From positions 1-64,000 of the forward strand of contig WFMF01000446.1 of assembly GCA_011033025.1 (NCBI GenBank): a DNA stretch of 64,000 nucleotides. The letters are read 5' to 3'. Source of the stretch: Beroe forskalii. Lineage: Eukaryota > Ctenophora > Nuda > Beroida > Beroidae. The position numbers were made by a program, and so were the translations under genes. Below are positions 1 to 10,183 of this stretch, one piece after another (position 1 is the first letter of the stretch; each line of letters opens with the position of its first letter). Under the pieces are notes generated by a model that did no database searches, had not been told where the DNA came from, and worked only from the letters and a program-made list of their open reading frames with translations.

Positions 1-241
1 TGCAAAATTGCAATGTTTCTTAATGCAGCTCATGTGTCAACATCAAGTCATGGGAATCATTCTGAAATTTCTATTCATGCAAAATTGCAACACAAGGTAT
101 TTAGTATCATTTATGTACTAATTACTAAAATTTATCCATGTATGGAAATGTCACAATCATTCTCAGATGTTGAATAGTTATTTTATATATGTAGCATATT
201 TAATGAAACTGCTGTCATTCATTGAAAGTAACAATTATGAT

Positions 242-795
242 CCCTGAGACATGACTCACTGAAAAGTACCATTGCAAAATTACTAGAACAGGTATGCAAG
301 GACACAGTTGTTGAACCAAGCCTGATACCTATAACCACTGAACAGCTACAAAGGGGTACTGATGTGAGTGATGGGGCTCGACTTGATGTATGCACAAGAG
401 GTTTCTGGACGCCTTTGGACAGAGCATTTACTGATATAAGGGTATTGCACCCACAAGCTCAATCCAATGCAAACACTAGCCTCTTTCAGATGTACAGGAG
501 ACACGAGAATGAGAAGAAAAGCAAATACAATGACAGGGTACTGCAGGTTGAAAAGGCCACAACTGGAGGCATGGGCAACGAAGCAGCTAGGTTCCTAAAG
601 CACTTGGCTGTGAAATTGAGCAATAAGAGTGGGCAATCCTACAGTGACACTGTTGCCTTCGTGAGGAGACGCATAAGATTCGACCTTCTCAAGACATGTG
701 TCATTTCACTCCGGGGCTATAGAGGCAAACCCAAGGGAAAAACATCAGAAATGGACACACTTGATCTGAATCTCATACCAAAAACTGATTACTAA
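242..795 (+). CDS. Truncated C-terminal domain of a reverse-transcriptase-like repeat protein
   Basis: The frame is open from the left edge of the insertion to a TAA at 793-795, about 184 residues with no natural start. In order it reads RHDSLKSTIAKLL, EVC-like QVCKD, VEPSLIP, DGARLDVCTRGFW, AFTDIRV, then KKSKYNDRVLQVE, TTGGMGNEA and a basic RRRIRFDLL segment ending in LRGYRG. From memory this motif series is common at the C-terminus of uncharacterised reverse-transcriptase-like proteins in cnidarians, molluscs and lancelets. The F-T-D-I-R-V stretch resembles the acidic core of PD-(D/E)XK nucleases, which is inference only. The upstream polymerase part is absent. It is most likely a dead fragment, since it starts exactly at the insertion edge. 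Confidence 0.55.
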
Positions 796-1108
796 TTGAT
801 TGGGGACATTTACTCCCATATCTTGTTGTAGAGATAAAAATACAATTTGAAATTTGATTTTTACCCATAAGGCCAGTTCTTAATATTCTAACTTAGCTTT
901 CACCCTTTAGTTTCAGGAGTTTCGATAAATTTTTATTCATCAGTAATTTATCAAATTTGTTTTACACTCAGTTTATTCTATAATCATATTTGTAATCATG
1001 TTCCTCGGTGCTCTGGGATTCCCCAACATCAATTTACATTATGACATTCATATACGTTGCTTTTATATATTGATATTCGTCAGACTGTTGAAAATATTTT
1101 GACTTCAG
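242..1108 (+). mobile_element. 5'-truncated retroelement fragment with 8-bp target-site duplication
   Basis: The flanking sequence (about 192-241 joined to 1109-1248) matches an uninterrupted copy at 5117-5308. The 867 bases between are therefore an insertion. The octamer ATTATGAT occurs at both edges (234-241 and 1109-1116) but once in the uninterrupted copy, so it is a target-site duplication. The insertion begins inside an open reading frame and ends after about 310 bases of non-coding sequence, with no terminal inverted repeat. This is what a 5'-truncated retroposed copy looks like. No poly(A) tail is seen at the right edge, so the class is an inference. Confidence 0.6.
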
Positions 1109-1322
1109 ATTATGATTCAAGCCAAATAACTACTCCACAATATCAACTGACAGTTTCGAAACATAACTTTAAGATTGACTTTATGAAAAGCTATGAATCA
1201 TCTTCAGGATCTTCGAGGAGCAGCCTCAACACATCCTCAAATTTGATTTATTTATTTATTTATTTACGTCTAATATATAACATGTGTCACTATACACAAA
1301 TAATTTAAAATAGCTTAAAACT

Positions 1323-4130
1323 CCAGGTTCTGATGATTCGGGCACCATACCGTTAAATCAGAACATCGGTGAGATTCCCTGGAACGGAGCTTCGTTGCTG
1401 CTCCCGAGGCCGTAGTCTGTAAATTAGCTTGCTAATACTACAGCGATGGTGCGTTAAGACTAAGAAGCAACAAGTAGGCTGCCAACTTTCTTATGCTCTT
1501 GGAGTATAAGAACAATGTGCAACCTAACAGACTAGCGCTGTATCAGCCATTAGTCTTTCCTCTTACAGTCAATAGTTCTTTGTGCTTTTAGCCGGATGAG
1601 AACTAAAAATCCTCCAGATCTACCAGTGAGGTCCCAATCTGTCACACTAAAATCAAGTGATATTGGGAATTTTGTTCAGCAGTTTGAAGTAGGGCTTCTT
1701 TGCCCTGCGGAAGCTCTGCCAAAATTTTAAATTTCACTTCTCAAAAAACATAGAATTAATTGAATCTGTGCAATCCTCTATGGACCATTATAAGATTATA
1801 GCTTAAAAATTTGATTATATAATACAGTGACAATATACAAGCATTTGCAGATGATGTCAGTCTACTCAGTACTGGGAAAGTTATATATGGAATAAAAATA
1901 AACACAAAATACGTGGTTGAGAAAATAATGAAATGGTGTAACCAAAACTCACTAGAAATCAGCACACTTAAAACAAAAGTAATTTTCTGGTCTACAACCA
2001 GGGAAAATAAACACTCAAAATCAATCAAACTTGATGGTCACAAAATTGAGATATGAAAACAGTAAAATACTTAGGAATAACAATTGATAATAAACTAAAA
2101 TGGAATGATCACATCGAGAATGTAGTCAAAAAGAGTAAAAAGGCTCTTTTTGCCACAAAAAGGGCAATAGGTAGCAAATGGGGAATATCTCCACAACAAA
2201 TGCTCTGGATATACAAGACAATCATCATACCGATTATAAGTTATGGATCTATTGTTTGGGCAATGAACCTAACTAAATCACAAATAGCTAAAATAACTCC
2301 TATACAAACTATGGCACAACATATGATAACAAGCACTCCCAAAGTACTCCTAAATTTACTCCTTAATATGGCACCAATTGAGTTAAAATTAGAAGAAACA
2401 GCTTTAAAAAGAGCATTAACTCTCAAGACCGAAAGACACTGGAACATGAATAACTATAAAAATGAAAAAAATACAATCAACACAAGAAATAACTGATTGG
2501 AAATTAAAAAATGTGATAAAAATTGACCCAAACCCAATTTCAGACAAAATTAGTCCTTTCTCAATTTTAAACAAAACATACAAAATCAACATTGAAAACA
2601 GGGACAGTATACAAGTGAAAGAATGTGAATCAAACCTTCTAATCTTCACAGATGGGTCAAAAAATGAAAAAAAGGCAACACAGGAATCGGTATAACATTC
2701 AGTGAAGAAGAAATAAATGAGGTAGCAGAACCACTCCCAACACACACCAGCATTTACCAAGCAGAAGCAATTGCCATATGGAAAGCTAGCGAAATCATAC
2801 AAAACAAAAACTTAAGTAATTTAAATATCGAATTCTACTCAGATTCACAAGCAGTACTTAAGTCTCTAATGAACAACATACAAAAAATGAATTAATAAAA
2901 ATGTGCCATAACTCACTTAATGAGCTGGGAAGAAATAACACAGTCAATCTCAACTGGATACCTGGCCACGAAGGTCATGAAGCAAATGAAATAGCTGACT
3001 ACCTTGATAAGAAAGGTTCCCTAAAACAAGTATCAAATCCGCTATATGATAAAGCACCATTCACAACATTTATTAATATCATTAACAAACACTACCATAG
3101 ATCAATAGAAAACAGATTTATATATAGTGATATAAGCTGTGAGGCTAAGATACTTACATCTGGTTTAGTTAAAGCTTATAAATACAGGACAAATAAAATG
3201 ACAAACAAAATCTTAACACTAAACTATGAGAAAATAAGTACTTTAATTAAAATATTATCCAATCATAACAACCTAAACTATCACATGACAAAACAAAACA
3301 GAGTTATAATGGACACTGTGAATACTGTACAGAAGTAATGAAATACGTTGACTACAACTGGGAAGAGAACTGCCTAGAAACAGCGCATCATATACTGTGT
3401 AAATGCTCTTATTTCAGCAATAAAAAGAAAAGAAATATTCAACAAATACCAATTTGATAGCATTGACGATCTGCAAAGTAGTCATCTAATCAACAAAATG
3501 ATAAAATTTTTCAACAACACCAATATTTTTGAAAGAAAGCCACAAATAACAAAAAGAAGCCTTTCCCCAACAGAACACTATCTCACAAAACTAACAAACG
3601 TAGAAGCACACCTACACAAGGTAATAATAATAAAAGACGACGATACACCAGCTGATTCAAGAAAATAATGGAAGGAGAGCAGGAGGGTCCTGACATTTCG
3701 ATAATCACCACTCAAAATGAAATCCGTACCACTTTTTAAATACACTTATGTTACCGAAGGCAACCCAGCTCACGCCTTCAAAACTACACTTACCTTTATG
3801 ACTTTTGACCGACCCATGGCAATGTGGACAGAGAGAGTAAATCTATTTTTCTGTGCTTTGGCAGAGATATAGTTGACTCAAACTGTAGTGTGCAGCAGTA
3901 AAGGCGGCTTGTCTGGCCTAACACCGGACCCCCATTGCTCAGTGAAGTTCACCAAGCCAATGTCACTGAAATGCTGTTCCCAATAAAGCCAGAGCACCCA
4001 GTGGGTACCAGTGGCAACTTGCCGTCGCTATAAGTGGTGTCCCGTGGCCCCAGTGCTGGCAGTGCCCTTAAGGGTACTGTCCCCCTTACTTCCGAGTTTG
4101 GGGAACCTACAATACAATACAATACAATAC
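1323..4130 (+). mobile_element. Non-LTR retrotransposon (LINE, RNase H-bearing) with target-site duplication
   Basis: The 14 bases AATAGCTTAAAACT occur at 1309-1322 and again at 4131-4144, just after a tail of ACAAT units. This marks a target-primed insertion of about 2.8 kb. The body carries the reverse-transcriptase FADD box, the thumb region, an RNase H and a CCHC-like HILCKC tail, then about 450 bases of 3' UTR (roughly 3670-4110). It lacks an endonuclease and the first RT motifs, so it is 5' truncated. An RNase H after the RT points to the I/R1/Jockey group of LINEs. Bases 1323-1800 are not recognisably coding. Confidence 0.75.
1823..3446 (+). pseudogene. LINE ORF2 remnant: reverse transcriptase, RNase H, zinc-knuckle tail
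   Basis: The first frame reads YSDNIQAFADD, whose F-A-D-D is the RT catalytic box, and stops at 2054-2056. A +1 frame resumes at 2053 with VKYLGITIDNKLKW, a hallmark of LINE RT thumbs, and runs to 2496. RNase H follows in two further frames: LLIFTDGSK near 2636-2665 and WIPGHEGHEANEIADYL near 2958-3005. A terminal ETAHHILCKC lies near 3378-3410. At least three frame changes and several stops make it non-functional. Motif assignment is from known LINE protein organisation. Confidence 0.75.
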
Positions 4131-4311
4131 AATAGCTTAAAACTTATATACAAATAGAATTTAAAACCTCAAACTTGTGACACACGCCCTCTACTTGCAG
4201 GGAAAATCGAAAAGTTTCAAACCAGTAAATGTAAAATGATCAAATTAAATGTTCAATTAAACCAATGACCAACAAGGTCCCTATAGCTAAATAGCTAAAT
4301 AAATCAAAATT

Positions 4312-4473
4312 TGAAGATGCTTGCACACCGCTCATCTTGGTGTGACTCACTTAGATCCTGCTGCTCTCCACATTGGATTACCTAAAGGGATCATGTTGGT
4401 GTTCAAGTATGGAGTTGGAGAAAAATCTTGTAGATTGATGTCTTAAAGAAAGATTTCTTTTTGATTCAAAAAT
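4312..4473. repeat. Direct repeat, copy 1 of 2
   Basis: About 160 bases starting at GATGCTTGCACACC match 4816-4979 at roughly 93% identity. They contain CATCTTGGTGTGACTC and end in a T-rich stretch. It is an internal repeat of the composite insertion and no coding content is seen. Confidence 0.8.
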
Positions 4474-4815
4474 GTTTTAACCCTGATTTTCAGGAGAAGC
4501 ATCTCTCAAGATGGAGTATTGAATCAGGATGCATGCCACTTCTCATTAATTTTATTAATGTGCAACGTAAAAGGACACAAATAACCCAGATCCATCCACC
4601 GGTCCTCTACTTCTCTTCACTAAGTGTTTTGCTTAATTTCTTGATGCTTGGAGTACAAATAAAGACCAAAGAGCCAGTTTCAGTTTCATTCAGGCAGGTG
4701 GTCACTGCACTTGACGGTGCTATACCCTGGTACCAGGGGGTGACTGCTGGGGGGCCTACCTCATTAAAAGCTCTCACAATTTAAACACCCCGAAAGCAGA
4801 GGTAGGTATTGGACT

Positions 4816-4979
4816 GATGATGCCTGCACACCACTCATCTTGGTGTGACTCACTTAGATCCTACTGCTCTCCACGTTGCATTATCTAAAAGGATCATGTT
4901 GGTGTTCAAGTAGGGAGTTGGAGAAAAATCTTGCAGATTGATGTCTTGAAGAAAGATTTCTTTTTGATTCAAAAATTTG
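4816..4979. repeat. Direct repeat, copy 2 of 2
   Basis: This is the partner of 4312-4473. The two copies are separated by about 340 bases of unrecognised sequence. Confidence 0.8.
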
Positions 4980-5069
4980 GTCTAGAAGTTTTAATGCTGT
5001 CAACTGAAAACTATGAAAAATTATCACCTGTAAAAAAACAAAATTGCCAAAATTTGATTGTATAAAGTA

Positions 5070-5320
5070 GTGTTGTAAAGTTTAAAACTTTAAGTTTAAA
5101 ACTTTAAGTTTAAAAGTTATATTTAATAAAACTGCTGTCTTTCATTGAAAGTAACAATTATGATTCAAGCCAAATAACTACTCCACAATATCAACTGACA
5201 GTTTCGATTCATAACTTTAAGATTGACTTTATGAAAAGCTATGAATCATCTTCAGGATCTCCGAGGAGCAGCCTCAACACATCCTCAAATTTGATTGTAA
5301 TAAGTAGTGTTGTTAAGTTT
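5070..5320. repeat. Uninterrupted copy of the host repeat, followed by an A-rich tract
   Basis: Bases 5117-5308 are the intact version of the sequence split between 192-241, 1109-1248 and about 5050. They are preceded by tandem GTTTAAAACTTTAA units at 5080-5115, which recur at about 6605-6655, and followed by an A-rich tract (5320-5355). The repeat has a short open frame (MKSYESSSGS...) seen in both copies, but no recognised domain. Confidence 0.6.
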
Positions 5321-5359
5321 AAAAAAAAAAAGAAAAAAAAAAAAAAAAAAAAAACTTGG

Positions 5360-6790
5360 CCCATGGCCAGTCGGTTACCCAAGCAGTCCATTCAAAAAGG
5401 TAAAGAAAAGAAGGCTTGCCCCCTGAAAAAGCATACATGAAAACAATTGGAAGACAAAGAGTCTTCACTTCCATACTCTCGTGTGGGGGTCTTGTGGAAA
5501 AATGGATACAAAATGTATCACAAGAATGCTCAAAGTTTTGCGATTATATCTTTAAAATATTATTCTACTTCAGGTCGCGATTTTGAGACACTGTCCATCC
5601 TCATTTAATTAGCTGTGATCAGTAATGTGCCAGCTGAAACATTACCCTTTTTCACAGACATATCTATTTGAATAATTTAAGGAAAAGAAAAATTATATAG
5701 GCCAAAGATTTTCAATAGTGCCGAGGTTTTGAAGACAAGCTAGATGTCGAACTGCTTGGGCCCCCCGACCAACCATGAACAATTCTGGCAACTCGACTCC
5801 ACAATTAAAACATATCATTAAACAATTTTTGATTAGATGTTTTATTTTAGTTTTATTCTCAATATCATGATTTTGGTATTTAGTAGGCCAAAGTAAACTA
5901 AAATAAATAATGTGGTTTGAGTTGCCACAGGTCAGGTACATCCCCACCGCAATGGTGAGAACCGATCTAGTCCTGTCCTGAGAAGTAAAAATGGTAACAA
6001 TTTGAGAGATTAATAAAAATAATAAATTAATAAGAACATAAATTAATCAATAAAAATAAAATGGCAATAAAAATAACAGTGCTGATGTGATTAATAGATT
6101 ATTAAGTTAAAAATGAAATGTTTGCTGTAGATTTAAAGATATTTAAATTTATGATATTGAATTGACTGTAAATAATATAATCCATTGATTGCATTATAAG
6201 GAATATGAACAATAGGATATAGAAATTATGCCATGCTAAGCAAAATATTGCATTTTAATTCATTTTACTGAATCATAAATTAATAAATGAAAAACACTGA
6301 AGGTCAAGTTTCCACATATACAGATAAAATAAAACAACCAGAAAAGATGTAAGGTTGATGGTAAAGATAAAAAATAGTTCATTAATTCATTGAATTATAA
6401 AAAAAATAGTATAATTAATGATGTTGCATAGCACATTGAGTAGTAAGTAGGGTTTAAATCAGGGAGTTGGAATTAAAGGGGAAGATGATAAATCAACTGA
6501 AATCATATTGAAAAAAACTAGTTATTTTGAAATAATCATGTAAGAGGAGTTGGATAAAATATTTAAAATTGATGAATTTGAATTTGAAAATAAGTTTTAC
6601 AGCACAACTTTAAAACTTTAAGTTTAAAACTTTAAGTTTAAAAGTTTAAAGTTATATATGTAGCAAGTAGTTAATGCGTTTATTTTGACTGACTTTGGCA
6701 AGTCACTTAGCTGCACCTTAATTATGCTAATATCTTCACCTTGCTTTAAAGTAAATACAGTATCATTGCTAGGGTTGGAAGCCAGAGTAT
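5360..6790. other. Intergenic, AT-rich, no gene seen
   Basis: Very AT-rich sequence with many stops in all frames. The only structure noted is the GTTTAAAACTTTAA tandem at about 6605-6655, matching that at 5080-5115. Confidence 0.6.
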
Positions 6791-7014
6791 GCAAAATGGT
6801 TCTAGGTTATGAATCTGGCAGTAAAATTAAGCCTAATTAGCTATGATTAGATATTTTCCCATAATTTGAGACTACGCAAGGGACTTTTTGCAAGACTATG
6901 CATTGCACACTCTTGCAAAAAGTCCTTGCATAGTCTCAAATTATGGGAAAATATCTAATCATAGCTAATTAGGCTTAATTTTACTGCCAGATTCATAACC
7001 TAGAACCATTTTGC
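6791..7014. repeat. Near-perfect 104-base inverted repeat (palindrome)
   Basis: The left arm 6791-6894 and right arm 6912-7014 are reverse complements with only one or two mismatches, around a 17-base loop. The loop sequence ACTATGCATTGCACAC also reappears in reverse complement just outside the right arm, at about 7027-7042. No terminal repeats or clear target duplication were found, so a template-switch inverted duplication is as likely as a MITE. Confidence 0.9.
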
Positions 7015-7396
7015 AATGGTGTGTGTGCAATGCATAGTCTGCATACCCTCTGAGTATCCACTGTCTTAAGGAGGCAAATTTTAGTTATAAGAATCTGGCA
7101 TTCTTTGATGAATATAGATAATTATTCTTTTAGTATTTCTTTGGTTGGTAGCCTTGTTAACAGTTTGTATGATTGGCTAAGTGCTTTCCCACAGCACAAC
7201 CAAGATGCTCCTTTATGTCCAATTGAAAAAATATATACTATAAATGTGTTTCTAAAAATTAGTTTCCATTAGATTCATTTTTGCTACTTTTGTAATGATG
7301 CCATCATAATAATGAATATGTATAGCTCTAACCAAATGATGTCTTTCTTTTACTTACTACTTGTTCTCATTACTTACATTTCAGTGCTCCCTGCTC

Positions 7397-8683
7397 ATGG
7401 CATTGTCTAACAAGGAACTTGATCAAATTCTTCAAATAGTCAGCAGTGAAGCATCTCTGAGCAGTAATCTTGATGCCATTGCACTTTCATTTCATAAAGA
7501 TTTCAACAGATCAGAACATTTTAAAGTTGGAATGGCACTAATAACACTTCTACAGAACAAAGATCTGTTAGAAAGGCCAGCTGAAAGGATTGCTGCATTA
7601 TATTTGTTATTTGAGATGTATAGGTCTGAGTCATTCAGTGTTAACCCATTTGCACCTTTATTCCACAGCTTAGTTCAAGAATCTAGTTCGAACTCTAACC
7701 AAGTGGTTTCTCCTGAGGTCTATTTTATAAGTCTTATCACATCACCATCAGCTAGAGATATTTTCAAGATGAATCCTAATCAGATTATTAAAGCTGCTCA
7801 AGAATGTACAACAAAACCAGATTTTCGTCATTTAAGATTGAATGCACAAATCAATGGTAATCTTCATGGAAATTTGAAAATAACTTCAGGAACATCTGCT
7901 ATCATACCTGATCGAGAAAGTGATGAAAAAAATTTGACTGAACAGACTGAAACTATCTCTAGCTTAGTATCTGGATCATTCCCTCCATCCCTTTCAACAT
8001 TTGAACCCATGTTCATTAGACCTCCTCCTCCATTGCATGAAGACATTAATGAATTACTTTGGCTGAATCCAAACAGTTCAGAGTATACTTTTGAATGGGA
8101 ACCTCTTTTTGTCAATAGTAGTTCTACTGACAATGAGATACGCAAACTCATAACCAAAGCTCTTAAAGCTACTTTGCCTCAACAGCAGCAGAACTTTATC
8201 AGAGAAGAAATTAATAAGAATCCAAAGCTCATTTATCACATTGGACTTACTCCTTCAAAACTGCCTGCCCTGGTGGAAAATAACTGCAAGATAGCCCTTG
8301 AAGTGCTATTGCATCTGTCACAGAGCAATCAGCTCACTGAGTATTTTACAGTCCTTGTAAATATGGAGTTGTCTGTTCATTCCATGGAAGTAATGAATGA
8401 GCTGCTTAGTAGAGTAGTTTTGCCACCAGAATATATCCACCATTATATTACAAAATGCATCTCACATTGTGAAAATTGTAAAGATAGACTCATTCAGCAT
8501 AGGTTTGTTAGACTTGTATGTGTTTTTCTAAGTTCATTGATAAGGAATAATGTTATCGATGTGAAGGACCTTTTCATTGAAGTACAAGCATTTTGCATTG
8601 ATTTCAGTCGAATAAGAGAAGCTGCTGGTCTTTTTAGACTTTTAAAGCAAATGGATAATGGTGGAGCAGAAATTACCACTTAG
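7397..8683 (+). CDS. CNOT11: CCR4-NOT transcription complex subunit 11 (intact copy)
   Basis: It encodes a single-exon protein of about 428 residues. In animals CNOT11 pairs with CNOT10 on the N-terminus of CNOT1 in the CCR4-NOT mRNA deadenylase complex. The N-terminal helical region (ALITLLQNKDLLERPAERIAALYLLFEMYR), the central [19 protein letters not shown] box and the C-terminal CNOT11 domain ([21 protein letters not shown] through [26 protein letters not shown]) all align with the vertebrate protein, and the length is typical or slightly short. The frame also runs 12 codons further up, but the Met at 7397 follows a good acceptor (TTACATTTCAG, ending about 7384), so a 5' non-coding exon is likely. 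It lies about 4 kb upstream of RPRD1 on the same strand. Intronless coding is unusual, since vertebrate CNOT11 has several introns. Confidence 0.95.
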   Translation: MALSNKELDQILQIVSSEASLSSNLDAIALSFHKDFNRSEHFKVGMALITLLQNKDLLERPAERIAALYLLFEMYRSESFSVNPFAPLFHSLVQESSSNSNQVVSPEVYFISLITSPSARDIFKMNPNQIIKAAQECTTKPDFRHLRLNAQINGNLHGNLKITSGTSAIIPDRESDEKNLTEQTETISSLVSGSFPPSLSTFEPMFIRPPPPLHEDINELLWLNPNSSEYTFEWEPLFVNSSSTDNEIRKLITKALKATLPQQQQNFIREEINKNPKLIYHIGLTPSKLPALVENNCKIALEVLLHLSQSNQLTEYFTVLVNMELSVHSMEVMNELLSRVVLPPEYIHHYITKCISHCENCKDRLIQHRFVRLVCVFLSSLIRNNVIDVKDLFIEVQAFCIDFSRIREAAGLFRLLKQMDNGGAEITT

Positions 8684-9356
8684 CAAATTATTTGAATTAA
8701 ATTATCTTAGTGTTACTTAGTTATGAATGAGGAATCAAAATGCATCTTAGTTTCTACCTATTGACTTTTCCATAATATGATCATGTGGGAAACCCATCAA
8801 TTGGATGCACAGACAATTGGATGTTTGGTAAACATCGTGAGTGTGGTACCATTGCCCCCAGCATTTGTTTGTTTTATTTTGGACGATTATTTTATTTTAA
8901 ACGTCTAAGCTTGATCAAAAACCTGATCACTGGAATTGTGACTTTTTATACTTGATCCTTAAAGTTCAGCTTTCACAGAGGAATTTAATCAAAAGTAACA
9001 GGTGATAAAAAATGGGACTATTTTCAAAAGAAACCCCAGATGCCTATTGCCCATCCTTGAAAGAAGTGACAAAGGTTGTTTAATGTTTATTCAAAATTGA
9101 TTCGAATTGATGTTTACTGACAACTTTTTGGGCCATACCATGATGAGTTCAACCGTACTGGTTGTCTATGCACAGAAAGTTTTAGGGTAAGTCAATAACT
9201 ATATCCTGTGATAATCAATTAAAATAAGCAATCATTGAGCTACTCTCATAAAATTTTCGTCAGTGCATGACTGGGTGAAAACAAAGTATTTGACAAATGC
9301 AATTTCGCTTCTTTAACACCAAGAAATCCCACGTACATGTAAGCATTGAAATCTGA
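8684..9356. other. CNOT11 3' UTR and intergenic spacer
   Basis: No gene is seen. The sequence is shared with 20036-20554 of copy 2 at high identity. Confidence 0.6.
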
Positions 9357-9589
9357 GGCGGCCGTAACGTTCGTCGGTCGATCGAATGGAACCGGTCCAT
9401 CGATCAACTTCATTTGAAAGAACGATGTGTTTAACTGGTCCCTAATGACTTGAATCGTGTTTAAATGAGCAATATTTAGTTGTTTCCCTACTAGCTCAAA
9501 GATTTTCTATTTAAAACACATCAGTTGATCAAATGAAGTTGATCGATCGACCAATTCCCTTCGATCGACCGACGAACGTTACTGCCGCC
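9357..9589. mobile_element. Harbinger-like MITE, 3-bp TSD
   Basis: Copy 2 of the duplication lacks these 233 bases and reads straight through. TGA lies on both sides (9354-9356 and 9590-9592). The ends are inverted repeats of about 30 bases, starting GGCGGCCGTAACGTTCGTCG. The termini resemble those of the MITE at 34300-34455. The 3-bp target duplication suggests a PIF/Harbinger-type transposase acting in trans. There is no coding capacity. Confidence 0.85.
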
Positions 9590-10183
9590 TGAATTTATAA
9601 CTTTTTCAGACCAACACACCGTTTGCCAATTAAATATCATTACCTATAATATATGAAAAGAAAAAAACTCAAAATAACACGTTTTACTCAACTAGTATAA
9701 CCACGTGGTAAAGAAATGGCGGTTTTGACTGTTCAAAAGGGGGTCAAGATGAAAATAATCTAATGATAAAACCGGCAGAGGACATAAACCTGCAAGTCCC
9801 ATTTTTGTAATCACCCGTAATAAGTGGGTAGCCACGATTAGGTATTATGTTTAAATGTTTAAATTTATAATATTTGTATAGTGAATATATTTATTAGAAC
9901 TTGCTGAGAGAAAATTTTGATAGTTTGGGGGTAATTATATCGGTTTATTTAATCCAAATTATGCTCATTCGTGAAAATTGTGGTACAGTAGCAGTATCTA
10001 TTATATTCAGTAAAACACAGAATTTTGAGACCTCAGAACACTTCAGAATGATATTCTCAATTTTCATGAAAAACAATTTCAAATTTTACCTGCCATTCCA
10101 ATTGATATTTATATAACATGAAAAATATCTGTCCATATTCAAGGTTTCAAAAGGAATCAGTAATTGTGTACATATGCATATTA

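Larger units (their letters stand above)
1249..5049. mobile_element. Composite insertion hosting the LINE
   Basis: Relative to the repeat copy at 5117-5308, the left copy is interrupted again after AAATTTGATT (1239-1248), and the same ten bases recur at 5050-5059. The insertion begins with TATTTATTTATTTA, which would be an A-rich tail if the host element lies on the minus strand. Its own sequence (1249-1322 and about 4145-5049) contains a pair of 165-base direct repeats but no recognised protein. Confidence 0.45.
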
